Below, one piece after another: positions 25,468-34,122 of a stretch of DNA of 64,000 nucleotides. A model generated the notes under the pieces. That model saw only the letters and a list, made by a program, of their open reading frames with translations. It ran no database searches and was not told the origin of the DNA. Numbering within the stretch: the stretch's first letter is position 1; each line of letters starts with the position of its first letter. This DNA comes from Nibribacter roseus (GTDB taxonomy: Bacteria > Bacteroidota > Bacteroidia > Cytophagales > Hymenobacteraceae). Location: the NCBI RefSeq assembly GCF_042662225.1, contig NZ_JBHSYQ010000016.1, forward strand, positions 496,001-560,000, read 5' to 3'. A program made the translations under genes and the position numbers.

Positions 25468-25633
25468 GTAGAGACAAGGCGGTGCCTTGTCTCCTGCGGT
25501 GACAGCACGTTTACAGCTGCTATTTGACAAAGCACCAGAAGTCTTTTAAATTTTTCTACTCTAGACGCGGCAATACTTTTAGCCACCTTCTCTACTCCGG
25601 AAAGATAGCGACAAGGCCGAGTCTGGTCTCTAC
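25468..25633. repeat. MITE/REP-like element with GTAGAGAC ends
   Basis: About 166 bases start with GTAGAGAC (25468-25475) and end with GTCTCTAC (25626-25633). The left end continues as a perfect hairpin (GAGACAAGGC-GGT-GCCTTGTCTC, 25471-25493), and the GACAAGGC word recurs near the right end. It carries no reading frame. The layout suggests a non-autonomous mobile element or its remnant. Confidence 0.55.
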
Positions 25634-25664
25634 AATTTCAATAAATATTCAATATCCTGTATTT

Positions 25665-25698
25665 AGTTTATTTTTCTGAAAACAGGCCGAAAACAAAC
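25665..25698. repeat. Dispersed palindromic element, degenerate copy
   Basis: AGTTT...AAACT ends with the centre TTTTTCTGAAAACAGGCCGAAAAC; the left arm has lost part of the half-site. Confidence 0.55.
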
Positions 25699-25713
25699 TG
25701 GCATAGGCACAAA

Positions 25714-25746
25714 AAAAATCGCGGTCTCTTCTGGACCGCGATTTTT
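25714..25746. terminator. Bidirectional terminator between HI0933 gene and helicase
   Basis: Perfect 13-base stem AAAAATCGCGGTC/GACCGCGATTTTT with a 7-base loop and A/T runs on both sides. It serves the convergent helicase and flavoprotein genes. Confidence 0.9.
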
Positions 25747-25842
25747 CAAAACAGATACTAAACCCTTTATTAACTTTTAAGCTCTGTCTCCCGTTTATAC
25801 GGGCGGCCAAAAGGCAGGGTTATATCTTTTGTAAAATATTTT

Positions 25843-27711
25843 TTAGTAATCTCTTCTTTTTCTTTCACGGAAGCCTCCACCGCCACTACGGCCACGGTCT
25901 CTGTCTCCGCCAAAGCGACTGCCACTTCCACCGCGGTCACGGTCGCCGTAGCCACCTCCACGATTTCCGCCTCTGTCACGGTCTCCACCGTAGCCACCGC
26001 GGCTTCCGCCACGGTCACCACCTCTGTCGCCACCGCCGCGGTTGTTGTTGAAGGGTCCGTCGTAGAATTTCTTTCTTGGACGGTCTTCCAACTCCTGCAG
26101 TTCACGGCCGCCTTCGGCAGGGTCCATGTTCTTTTTCTCCGCCTTCTGGAATTTGACCGTCATGCCGTTGATCTCGGTCACACTCAGTTTTTCCAGAATT
26201 TCAGAAGTGTATTCGGTTGGTACCTCTACAAAGCTGAAACGGTCATATAAATCAATATCACCTACTTTGCCGGCCGGAATGCTGGAGTTATCGGTCATGA
26301 TATCTACCAGATCTTTCGGGTGCAGTCGGTCCTTCTTGCCTAAGGTCACGAACAGACGGTCAAAACCTGGTTTTGGTCCTCCTTTGGCTTCACCGGCTTC
26401 AGCTCCTTTTTCTTTGGCTTTAGTGTCTTTCATTACCATTTTCAACAAAGCCGCAGCTATGTCCATGGTAGTGAAATCTTGGTCAACCAAACGTTCAATC
26501 TTTAAGATGTGCTTGGCTAAGCCACCTTTTTGAATAACTTCTTTCACCTGATCCAACACCAAAGTGGTGCGAACTTCAGCTACATCTTCATACGTTGGCA
26601 CGTTCTGACGGATGATTTTGGCTTTGGTGAAGCGCTCAATGTCACGCAGCTTGTACAAATCACGACCTGCTACAAAAGAGAAAGCTTTACCAGATTTACC
26701 GGCGCGGCCAGTACGGCCAATACGGTGCACGTAGCTTTCTTCGTCCTGCGGAAGATCATAGTTGATCACCGCCTCTACGTTGTCTACGTCAATACCACGG
26801 GCTGCTACGTCAGTAGCTACCAATATCTCCAAGGTACCGGCTTTGAACTTAGTCATCACGTTGTTACGCTGGTTCTGGTTCAGGTCACCGTGCAAACCAT
26901 CGGCAAAGTAGCCGCGGGCTTGCAAATTGCTTACCAGCTCGTCTACCATGCGTTTAGTGTTACAGAAGATAATCACCACCTTGAAGTTGTACATGTCAAT
27001 CAGGCGAGTGGTCACTTCCATCTTGCCGCTGCTGCGCACTTCAAAGTAAATTTGCTCAATGTTGGTAACAGTCAGCTGCTGCTGGGTCACCTTCACAATC
27101 TCCGGATTGGTCTGGTACTTGCGCGTCAGCTCCATGATAGGCTTGCTCATGGTAGCCGAGAAGAACACTGTCTGGCGATCTTCTGGCATGTGGCTCAGTA
27201 CAAACTCAATGTCATCCCGGAATCCCATGTCCAACATTTCGTCGGCTTCGTCCAAGATAATTTTCTGAGTGTTCTCCAGTTTCAGGGTACCACGCTCAAT
27301 GTGGTCCATCACGCGGCCTGGCGTTCCGATTACAATCTGAACTCCTTGTTTAAGGGCGCGTAACTGGCGCTCATAGGGCTGACCACCAAAGATAGGCACT
27401 ACGCTGATGCCTTTTTTATACTTAATAAGTTTCTGAATCTCCTCTGACACCTGAATGGCCAACTCACGGGTTGGGCACAAAATAAGGGCCTGCACGTCGC
27501 GGTTGTTCGGGTCAATAGACTCAATAGTTGGGATAGCGAAGGCGGCAGTTTTACCGGTTCCGGTCTGGGCTTGACCAATGACATCGCGGCCTTCTAGCAG
27601 CAACGGAATGGCTGCTGTCTGAATAGGAGACGCTTCTTCGTAACCTAAGTCCACGATAGCGCGCTGGATTTCTTCCGATAACGAAAGCTCCTGGAATTTA
27701 ATTCTTTCCAT
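25843..27711 (-). CDS. DEAD-box RNA helicase with DbpA-type RNA-binding domain and RGG tail
   Basis: 622 residues from the ATG at 27711; a TTG codon precedes it. Motifs in order: Q motif FQELSLSEEIQ, I AQTGTGKTAA, Ib TPGRVMDH, II DEAD, III SAT, V ATDVAARGIDV, VI HRIGRTGRAGK. A DbpA-like RRM (about 470-545, FDRLFVTLGKKDRL to VKFQKAEKK) is followed by a Gly/Arg/Asp-rich RGG tail of about 50 residues. This fits the CsdA/DeaD group involved in ribosome assembly and cold adaptation. A long structured leader precedes it. Confidence 0.93.
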   Translation of the reverse strand: MERIKFQELSLSEEIQRAIVDLGYEEASPIQTAAIPLLLEGRDVIGQAQTGTGKTAAFAIPTIESIDPNNRDVQALILCPTRELAIQVSEEIQKLIKYKKGISVVPIFGGQPYERQLRALKQGVQIVIGTPGRVMDHIERGTLKLENTQKIILDEADEMLDMGFRDDIEFVLSHMPEDRQTVFFSATMSKPIMELTRKYQTNPEIVKVTQQQLTVTNIEQIYFEVRSSGKMEVTTRLIDMYNFKVVIIFCNTKRMVDELVSNLQARGYFADGLHGDLNQNQRNNVMTKFKAGTLEILVATDVAARGIDVDNVEAVINYDLPQDEESYVHRIGRTGRAGKSGKAFSFVAGRDLYKLRDIERFTKAKIIRQNVPTYEDVAEVRTTLVLDQVKEVIQKGGLAKHILKIERLVDQDFTTMDIAAALLKMVMKDTKAKEKGAEAGEAKGGPKPGFDRLFVTLGKKDRLHPKDLVDIMTDNSSIPAGKVGDIDLYDRFSFVEVPTEYTSEILEKLSVTEINGMTVKFQKAEKKNMDPAEGGRELQELEDRPRKKFYDGPFNNNRGGGDRGGDRGGSRGGYGGDRDRGGNRGGGYGDRDRGGSGSRFGGDRDRGRSGGGGFRERKRRDY

Positions 27712-27879
27712 CAATTATGATAATGTATGATATATAAAGACAATACACCTGCCCTAGGGTATTCGTCATTTATCAAGATTTCGTTGCGGGAATCCGCACA
27801 GAGGTTTGCTTGAGAAGTGCCTTAATGCCAAAAAATGAGACCAACTCGGGGTCTCGGCGTGTATTGTGGGGCAAAGGTA
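27712..27879 (-). promoter_or_regulatory. Structured 5' leader of the helicase gene
   Basis: A TACCTTTG box (minus strand, 27872-27879) fits the -10 element, giving a leader of about 155 bases. ACAATACAC near 27741 can pair with GTGTATTGT near 27860, closing a domain that contains the hairpin GAGACC-AACTCG-GGGTCTC (27837-27855). The -33 TTG is not obvious. Post-transcriptional (for example cold) control is an inference. Confidence 0.45.
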
Positions 27880-27964
27880 CGGAAAATTATAGTAGGTTCC
27901 TAATGTTATAATTAACTGAAATAATGTTCTTTATTATTTAGAAAAGCTAAATTTAAAATTGTTT

Positions 27965-28720
27965 TTAATTGTAAAGGTTGATATCTGCTTTAAGTACTCT
28001 TTTTCTTAAATATCCATTTTTAAGTCGTTTCATTTCCCTATTCTCTTCTTTCCCGGTAAAAGAATTATATTTCCAAGTAAACAGGTTGGCTTCAAACTTA
28101 GCTTCAATCATAAATTTGCCATCTGGCAAAGCATGCACCTTAGTTATTTCAAAAGAAGATCCAACCTGACAATCATAGTTTATGCCAGTGGGTTTATTTC
28201 TAATTTCATGCATACTGCTTGTATAATATGAAGGCAAAACGTCTCTAAATACAAAGCTTACCCCATTACGTGTGTTAAATCTCTCATAATCTACTGCATA
28301 CGGGACTTCACCAACTTTATAAAGAGCTAATTCGTCCTCTGGCCCATTAATGGTATTCCAATACTTCTTTGTTAAGTCTTTTTTATGATACTTTTTTATG
28401 AAATTAAATTCAATAAAACCTTCATAATCAATATTAAACCCATATTTATTATGGAACATAACAGTATCGTCACTCACTTTACCAGTAACACTATCTCTGT
28501 TTGCTTCAAGATTGCCAACTGAAATTGTGCCTCTACCACCTGAAGAATTTCTTTGAGTAGTTATAAATTGGCCATCTACGGTAAAAGAACAAGAATCAGA
28601 AAGAGTCATTAAGTACTCAGGAGAGTTCTTATCTATTAGAACACCTTCGGTTAGATTATCTTCACAAGAAAACAAGAATACAGCAAAGGCTAGAATTAAA
28701 AAAATGGGGGATTTATTCAT
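27965..28720 (-). CDS. Hypothetical lipoprotein
   Basis: 251 residues. N-terminal MNKSPIFLILAFAVFLFSCEDN has a lipobox with Cys19 followed by Glu-Asp, as in many Bacteroidota lipoproteins. No family recognised. It starts 67 bases after the end of hisIE on the same strand and may be read through from the his operon, though its A+T-rich composition differs from the his genes and suggests an independent origin. Confidence 0.7.
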   Translation of the reverse strand: MNKSPIFLILAFAVFLFSCEDNLTEGVLIDKNSPEYLMTLSDSCSFTVDGQFITTQRNSSGGRGTISVGNLEANRDSVTGKVSDDTVMFHNKYGFNIDYEGFIEFNFIKKYHKKDLTKKYWNTINGPEDELALYKVGEVPYAVDYERFNTRNGVSFVFRDVLPSYYTSSMHEIRNKPTGINYDCQVGSSFEITKVHALPDGKFMIEAKFEANLFTWKYNSFTGKEENREMKRLKNGYLRKRVLKADINLYN

Positions 28721-28787
28721 GATTTCATTTTGAGAGCTAATAGTTTATATCTTTGAGGTAATATTATAAATCAGATAGTTATAAAAA

Positions 28788-29438
28788 TCAATCCCTTGGC
28801 CGATGTCTTTCCTTTAGCACTTGCACCACTTCGGCCAAGGATGTACCTGTAGTCTCCAGCAACACCAACAAGTGGAACAGCAAATCAGCCGCCTCTCCTT
28901 TCATGGTTTCTGTTTGTCCGGCTACCGCATCTATGACAACCTCCACAGCCTCCTCTCCTACTTTCTGGGCTATTTTATTGATGCCCTTGTTAAAAAGAAA
29001 ATTGGTGTAAGAACCTTCTACTGGATTTTGTCGACGGTCTTTAATGGTTTGCTCCAGTTGGGCAATGAATTGCAGGGCCTGCTGGGTGGGTGTGAACGAA
29101 GAAAAGTTCTTTTTATGGTAAGAATCATTAGCTTCCTCCACATCAAAGCAGGTTTCGGTATTACGGTGGCAGGCAGGGCCGGTAGGGTTTACCAGAATCA
29201 GGAGCGTGTCTTGGTCACAATCCAGCTCCATTTTTACCACTTTCAGAGTATTACCGGAGGTTTCGCCTTTAGTCCAGAGTCGTTTTGTGGAGCGGGAGAA
29301 GAAGGTCACCAAACCAGTTTTCTCAGTTTGCTCAAACGCCTCTTGGTTCATGTAGCCCAGCATCAGCACTTTACCGGTAGCGGCATTTTGTATGATGGCC
29401 GGAACAAGCCCTTCTCCTTTGTTAAAATCTATGGTCAT
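28788..29438 (-). CDS. hisIE: Bifunctional phosphoribosyl-AMP cyclohydrolase/phosphoribosyl-ATP pyrophosphatase
   Basis: Steps 2 and 3 of histidine synthesis. 216 residues from the ATG at 29438 (MTIDFNKGEGLVPAI); a GTG at 29459 falls in the repeat-filled spacer. HisI part: LDCDQDTLL and the Zn Cys in ACHRNTETCF. HisE part from about 120: LEQTIKDRRQ and KVGEEAVEVVIDAV. Last enzyme gene of the his operon. Confidence 0.96.
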   Translation of the reverse strand: MTIDFNKGEGLVPAIIQNAATGKVLMLGYMNQEAFEQTEKTGLVTFFSRSTKRLWTKGETSGNTLKVVKMELDCDQDTLLILVNPTGPACHRNTETCFDVEEANDSYHKKNFSSFTPTQQALQFIAQLEQTIKDRRQNPVEGSYTNFLFNKGINKIAQKVGEEAVEVVIDAVAGQTETMKGEAADLLFHLLVLLETTGTSLAEVVQVLKERHRPRD

Positions 29439-29450
29439 ATCCTTTGGGAC

Positions 29451-29630
29451 GTAAGACACAAGACGTAAGACACAAGATTTCTCATGGTTACCTCAAGGTC
29501 TATTATATTGTTCTTTATGTTTCTGTTTTCGGCCTCTTTATTGAAAAATAAGCCAAAAACGAAAATTTTTATAATCGCTAATTATCAGATTCATTTCATA
29601 AAGTCTTGAATCTTGTGTCTTATGTCTAAA
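29451..29630. repeat. Repeat-filled hisIE-hisF spacer
   Basis: Direct words GACGTAAGACACAAGA (29450-29478) are mirrored by AATCTTGTGTCTTATGTC near 29608-29626. Between them sits a degenerate palindromic element (CTGTTTTCGGCC ... GCCAAAAACG, 29523-29562). The same composite plan recurs at 43786-43960. Confidence 0.6.
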
Positions 29631-29631
29631 C

Positions 29632-30384
29632 CTAAAGCCGCATGTCTATACCCTGTTTAGACAAAAACTGCTTCAGTTCCGGCAATGGCACTTCCTGAAA
29701 GTGAAAGATACTGGCGGCCAATGCGGCATCGGCTCCGGCTTCAAACACATCTAAAAAATGTTGCTGATTACCTGCGCCACCCGAGGCGATGACCGGCACA
29801 ATCACGTTGCGGGAAATCTCACCGGTTATGTCAAGGGCAAACCCTGCTTTGGTGCCGTCGTTGCTCATGGAGGTAAGTAATATCTCACCGGCACCACGGT
29901 TAACGGCTTCTTTGGCCCAATCTAGGGCAAACAAACCAGTGTCTTCAGTACCTGCTTTGCTGAACACTTTCCAGCCTTCAGGGGTAAATTTTGTGTCAAT
30001 AGCTACCGTTACACACTGGCTCCCGAACCGGTTGGCTAAGTCAGAAATCAGCTCCGGATGCTTAAAAGCAGATGAATTGATAGATACCTTATCGGCACCG
30101 TTCTGCAGCAGTACTTCCACGTCTTCTACGGAACTGATGCCCCCCCCCACGGTAAAAGGAATATCAATGTAGCGCGCTACCTCACGCACCAATTCCCGCA
30201 GGGTTTTGCGCTTTTCATTCGTAGCGGTGATGTCCAGGAACACCAGTTCATCGGCACCCTGTTTGGTGTACAGCGCAGCTAATTCCACGGGGTCTCCCGC
30301 ATCCCGTATATCCTCAAACCGCACGCCCTTTACAGTGCGGCCGTTCTTTATATCCAGGCAGGGGATAATTCTTTTTGTCAGCAT
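29632..30384 (-). CDS. hisF: Imidazole glycerol phosphate synthase, cyclase subunit
   Basis: HisF condenses PRFAR with ammonia from HisH to give IGP and AICAR. 250 residues, (beta/alpha)8. Catalytic Asp11 in IIPCLDIKNGRTVKGVRF and the Asp in VTVAIDTKF (about 130). Phosphate loops VGGGIS and ASGGAGN. Not adjacent to hisH: hisA lies between. A spacer of about 100 bases to hisA contains TAATTCT-type repeats. Confidence 0.97.
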   Translation of the reverse strand: MLTKRIIPCLDIKNGRTVKGVRFEDIRDAGDPVELAALYTKQGADELVFLDITATNEKRKTLRELVREVARYIDIPFTVGGGISSVEDVEVLLQNGADKVSINSSAFKHPELISDLANRFGSQCVTVAIDTKFTPEGWKVFSKAGTEDTGLFALDWAKEAVNRGAGEILLTSMSNDGTKAGFALDITGEISRNVIVPVIASGGAGNQQHFLDVFEAGADAALAASIFHFQEVPLPELKQFLSKQGIDMRL

Positions 30385-30488
30385 GGGTCAGACACAAGAT
30401 TCATGACACAAGACACAAGACTTTTCTCGTGCTTCCGCGCCATAATGGGGTGAAAATTCTTAATTTCTAATTCTCAATTTATAATTAA
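30385..30488. repeat. hisF-hisA spacer with word repeats
   Basis: Contains GACACAAGATTCATGACACAAGA-like words (about 30390-30420) and the A+T motif TTCTTAATTTCTAATTCTCA (from 30458), which resembles the RNase P RNA insertion at 9768-9842. Confidence 0.55.
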
Positions 30489-31208
30489 TTAGACCACTTC
30501 CTTAGCCAGATCTACTAATGAAATAGTGCCCTCATAGATGGCTTTGCCAATGATGGCACCGTGCAATCCGGCCTCGCGTAACTGACGAACCTCCTCAATG
30601 GTGGTCACGCCGCCGCTGGCGATGAACTGGAGCGTGGGGAACTGCTCAATCAGGCGTTGGTACACTTCCAGCGAAGAACCTTGCAGCTTGCCGTCTTTGC
30701 TTACATCGGTACAGATGAATGTTTTGGCGCCCTTTTCAGAAAAAGAAGCCAAAAACGACTCCAGCGTCAGTTCGCTTTGCTCAGCCCAAGCGTTAATGGC
30801 GATGTGGTTGTCTTTGAAATCTGCCCCCACAATAATCCGGTCAGGTCCATATTCCTTCAGCCACTTCTCCACCGTCTTAGGTTCGCGCACCGCAATACTA
30901 CCGGCAGTTACTTGTTGTGCTCCGGCATCAAAAGCCATTTGAATAGCTTCGCTGCTCTGTAAGCCTCCGCCGTAGTCAATGTGCAGTTTGGTCTCACGGG
31001 CAATGCGGGCCAAAACCGGCAAATTAACCGGCTCCTTGGCGCGGGCACCGTCTAAATCTACCAGGTGCAACCTACGGAGCCCAGCGGCTTCAAACTGTTT
31101 GGCCACCTCTACGGGGTCTGAGTGGTAAGTCGTTTGCTGGGCGAAGTCCCCCTCGGTCAGGCGCACGCACTGTCCACCAATCAGGTCTATAGCCGGTATT
31201 ATTTCCAT
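30489..31208 (-). CDS. hisA: ProFAR isomerase
   Basis: HisA isomerises ProFAR to PRFAR by an Amadori rearrangement. 239 residues, (beta/alpha)8. Catalytic Asp8 in IIPAIDLIGGQCVRL, the Asp in ICTDVSKDG and the phosphate loops DYGGGLQS and ASGGVTT. Residues about 151-163 (SFLASFSEKGAKT) are encoded by a copy of the dispersed palindromic element (30721-30756). It begins 2 bases after hisH ends. Confidence 0.97.
   Translation of the reverse strand: MEIIPAIDLIGGQCVRLTEGDFAQQTTYHSDPVEVAKQFEAAGLRRLHLVDLDGARAKEPVNLPVLARIARETKLHIDYGGGLQSSEAIQMAFDAGAQQVTAGSIAVREPKTVEKWLKEYGPDRIIVGADFKDNHIAINAWAEQSELTLESFLASFSEKGAKTFICTDVSKDGKLQGSSLEVYQRLIEQFPTLQFIASGGVTTIEEVRQLREAGLHGAIIGKAIYEGTISLVDLAKEVV
30721..30756. 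repeat. Palindromic element inside hisA
   Basis: GTTTTGGCGCCCTTTTC and AAAAAGAAGCCAAAAAC surround a short AGA centre. The reading frame stays open through the element. Confidence 0.6.
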
Positions 31209-31210
31209 GG

Positions 31211-31792
31211 TTACAGGTTTAAGAAGTTCTGAAGAATCTGCGCTCCGGCCGGACCACTTTTTTCGGCGTGGAACTGCACCGCGTAAAAGTTTTTATACTG
31301 CAGCGCCGCACTGAATGGGTCTGGGTAAGCGCATTGGGCAATGGTATGTTCCGTTACCGGAGCATAAAAGCTGTGCACGAAGTAAGCGTATTCATCTTCC
31401 TTAATATCAGCGAATAAATCACTCTTTAGATGTTGCAGATTATTCCAGCCCATGTGCGGCACTTTAATGGCTGCCTCAAACCGTTTTACCGGAACCGGAA
31501 TAATTCCAAGCATGTTGGTATCGCCTTCTTCAGAGTGCTGGCAAAGCAGCTGCATGCCTAGACAAATGCCTAAAAAAGGCTGGGTTAGGGTGGGCAGCAG
31601 CTGGTCAAGGTTGTTGGCTTTAAGCGACCGCATGGCCGAGGAAGCCTCACCCACTCCGGGGAAAATCACCTTATCCGCCGACTTGATCTCCTCGGCAATG
31701 GAGGTCACCGTGGCCTGTACGCCCAACCGCTCCAGCGCGAAAAGCACGCTTTGTACGTTGCCGGCTTTATAATCAACAATAACAGTTTTCAT
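31211..31792 (-). CDS. hisH: Imidazole glycerol phosphate synthase, amidotransferase subunit
   Basis: HisH releases ammonia from glutamine for HisF. 193 residues, class I amidotransferase: FPGVGEA at 44-50, nucleophile Cys77 in LGICLGMQLL, and the His of QFHAEKSG. The ATG overlaps the hisB stop by one base (TAATG), so translation is probably coupled. Confidence 0.97.
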   Translation of the reverse strand: MKTVIVDYKAGNVQSVLFALERLGVQATVTSIAEEIKSADKVIFPGVGEASSAMRSLKANNLDQLLPTLTQPFLGICLGMQLLCQHSEEGDTNMLGIIPVPVKRFEAAIKVPHMGWNNLQHLKSDLFADIKEDEYAYFVHSFYAPVTEHTIAQCAYPDPFSAALQYKNFYAVQFHAEKSGPAGAQILQNFLNL

Positions 31793-32886
31793 TACAGAAC
31801 GCCTTTGGTACTGGGTATTTCCATCTTGTTTACGTCGCGCACCAACGCCATCTTAATGGCTTTGGCTACGGCCTTAAAGATAGCCTCTATTTTGTGGTGT
31901 TCGTTCTCGCCCTCGGCTTTTATGTTCAGGTTGGCCTTAGAAGTATCAGAGAAAGACTTAAAGAAGTGCATGAACATTTCGCATGGCATATCCCCTATCT
32001 TCTCGCGGCTGAATTTAGCGTCCCACACGAGCCATGGTCGGCCTGAGAAGTCAATAGCAGCGTGTACCAGAGCATCATCCATGGGCAACAGGAAGCCATA
32101 TCGGTTAATGCCTCGCTTGTCGCCAATGGCCTGGGCAAATGCTTCGCCTAAAGCCAGTGCCGTGTCTTCAATGGTATGGTGCTCGTCTATGTGCAGATCG
32201 CCCTTTACGTGGATGCGCATGTCTACGCCACTGTGACGCGCTAATTGGTCAAGCATGTGGTCAAAGAAGCCCAGTCCGGTTTGCATGTCTGATTTACCGT
32301 CGCCGTCCAAGTTAATCTCCACGCTGATTTGCGTTTCGTTGGTGTTCCGCTGAATGGTGGCTTTGCGGGCAGGTAGTTTGAGGTACGAATAAATCTCATC
32401 CCAATCAGTGGTGGTAAAAGTAGCTTCCTCAGACGCTTCTTCCCGCAACAGGATGCTTTTAGCCCCTAGATTCTTTGCCAGCTGCACATCTGTCAGCCGG
32501 TCTCCGATGACGTAGGAGTTCGCCAAATCATACTCCTCGGTGAGGTATTGGCCTAGCATTCCAATTTCCGGCTTACGGTTTGGACTTTTCTCGTGCTCAA
32601 AGCTGCCGTCAATAAACACCTCCGCGAACTGAATGCCCTCGCCCTCCAGAATCTCCATCATCTTGTTCTGGTATGGCCAAAAGGTGTCTTCTGGGTAAGA
32701 ATCGGTCCCTAACCCATCTTGGTTTGTCACCATCACAAACTCATAATCCAGCTCGGTGAAGATTTTATAGAGGTTACGGATGACCTTGGGGTAGAACGAG
32801 AACTTCTCAAATGAATCGACCTGAAAATCGGTGGGTGGTTCTAGTAAGATGGTCCCATCGCGGTCGATGAATAATACTTTTTTCAT
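31792..32886 (-). CDS. hisB: Bifunctional histidinol-phosphatase/imidazoleglycerol-phosphate dehydratase
   Basis: 364 residues. HAD phosphatase domain at 1-165 with LFIDRDGTILLEPPTDF (nucleophile Asp) and the GDRLTDVQ motif. Dehydratase domain from about 175 with metal His motifs DHMLDQLARHSG, DEHHTIEDTALALGEA and the C-terminal ENEHHKIEA. The fused form is known from enterobacteria and Bacteroidota. ATG at 32886. Confidence 0.97.
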   Translation of the reverse strand: MKKVLFIDRDGTILLEPPTDFQVDSFEKFSFYPKVIRNLYKIFTELDYEFVMVTNQDGLGTDSYPEDTFWPYQNKMMEILEGEGIQFAEVFIDGSFEHEKSPNRKPEIGMLGQYLTEEYDLANSYVIGDRLTDVQLAKNLGAKSILLREEASEEATFTTTDWDEIYSYLKLPARKATIQRNTNETQISVEINLDGDGKSDMQTGLGFFDHMLDQLARHSGVDMRIHVKGDLHIDEHHTIEDTALALGEAFAQAIGDKRGINRYGFLLPMDDALVHAAIDFSGRPWLVWDAKFSREKIGDMPCEMFMHFFKSFSDTSKANLNIKAEGENEHHKIEAIFKAVAKAIKMALVRDVNKMEIPSTKGVL

Positions 32887-33026
32887 TGGTTTTGATTAGA
32901 CACAAGTATCATAATGTAAGACACAAGACATTCATTTCCCGTATCAAAAAATTTTAAAAGGGCCAGCAATTGCATGAGCCCATTGTGTTTTCTGCTTACT
33001 TTTTCAAAAAAAAGCCAAAAACAGTG

Positions 33027-34094
33027 CTAAACTACACTCTTCTGCTCAGAATACACCTGTAGCGACTCCAGCAGGTGGTCATTTTCTTTGGGCGTACCAA
33101 TGGTGATGCGCAGGCAGTTGAAGCAGCCGGGTTGGGTGGTGCGGTTACGAACCACAACTCCTCGCTCCAGCAGATAAGCATATAATTCATTGGCATCGGG
33201 CACCTGCACCAGCACAAAGTTAGCATCACTTGGGTATACTTTCTGAATTAACGGCAGCTCGGCAAAAACCTGCACCAGCCGCTCACGTTCCTGTACAATA
33301 ACTTGCAGCATATCGTGCAGTTGAGCAGTTTTATCTAAAGCGGCACTTACCAACTCCTGCGTTACTGCATTGATGTTGTAAGGTGGCTTAATTTTGTTAA
33401 GGTAGCTGATAATTTCAGGCGAGGCAAAGGCCATACCCAAACGCAAACCGGCCATGCCCCAAGCTTTAGAAAGGGTCTGCAGCACCACCAGGTTCGGGAA
33501 TTCGTCTAATCTAGTGCTCCAACTCGGGGTTTCGGTGAAATCGATGTAAGCTTCGTCTACTACCACTAAGCCCTTGAACTCACGGATGAGCTTCTCCACA
33601 GTCTCCGGCTCCAGAATGTTTCCGGTGGGGTTGTTAGGCGAGCACAGGAATAGGATTTTCGTTTTCTCCGTCTGTTTTTCGGCTATTTTATCGAAAACAG
33701 GCTGAAAACGTTCGTCCAGGGGCACGCGCTGTATGCCCACGTTGTGGATGTTGGCGCTTACTTCGTACATGCCGTAGGTGGGCGGCAGCAACAGCACTTC
33801 ATCCTGACCTGGCGCGCATACCAAGCGAATCAGCAAATCAATGGCTTCATCAGAACCGTTGCCAATGAATATCTGCTCCGGCCTCACCCCCTTCAACTTG
33901 CTCAGCTTTTGCTTTATTTCTTTCTGGTATGGGTCGGGGTACCGGTTATAGTCAGTGCCACCGGCCAAACTGCCCAGGTTGTTCTCATTGGCATCTAAGT
34001 ATACACTGGCCTCGCCCTCAAACTCATCGCGCGCCGAGGAGTACGGCTTAAGCGACAACAGGTGCGGACGGATAAAAGTATCTATGGAAAACAT
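33027..34094 (-). CDS. hisC: Histidinol-phosphate aminotransferase
   Basis: PLP enzyme, step 7 of the pathway. 355 residues from the ATG at 34094 (MFSIDTFIRPHL); an in-frame TTG at 34112 is not needed. PLP Lys210 in TLSKAWGMAGLRLG, ANENNLG at 35-41, SPNNPTGN at 152-159 and the C-terminal RITIGT. Residues 129-140 (RFQPVFDKIAEK) are encoded by the palindromic element at 33674-33709. About 140 bases, with another partial element, separate it from hisB. Confidence 0.97.
   Translation of the reverse strand: MFSIDTFIRPHLLSLKPYSSARDEFEGEASVYLDANENNLGSLAGGTDYNRYPDPYQKEIKQKLSKLKGVRPEQIFIGNGSDEAIDLLIRLVCAPGQDEVLLLPPTYGMYEVSANIHNVGIQRVPLDERFQPVFDKIAEKQTEKTKILFLCSPNNPTGNILEPETVEKLIREFKGLVVVDEAYIDFTETPSWSTRLDEFPNLVVLQTLSKAWGMAGLRLGMAFASPEIISYLNKIKPPYNINAVTQELVSAALDKTAQLHDMLQVIVQERERLVQVFAELPLIQKVYPSDANFVLVQVPDANELYAYLLERGVVVRNRTTQPGCFNCLRITIGTPKENDHLLESLQVYSEQKSVV
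33674..33709. repeat. Palindromic element inside hisC
   Basis: GTTTTTCGGC and GCTGAAAAC arms with the TATTTTATCGAAAACAG centre; the reading frame stays open. Confidence 0.65.
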
Positions 34095-34122
34095 TACAGT
34101 ATCGGGTATCAAGTAGCAAGTA

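Noticed and set aside
25770..26105. Open frame of about 111 codons rich in Val, Ala, Glu and Thr opposite the helicase tail region
   Set aside because: It is a shadow frame of the Gly/Arg-rich repeat codons of the helicase C-terminus; it has no start context of its own.
26530..27363. Open frame of 277 codons on the plus strand within the helicase gene
   Set aside because: It lies fully antisense to the conserved DEAD-box motifs and shows no known domain; long shadow frames are expected in this codon use.
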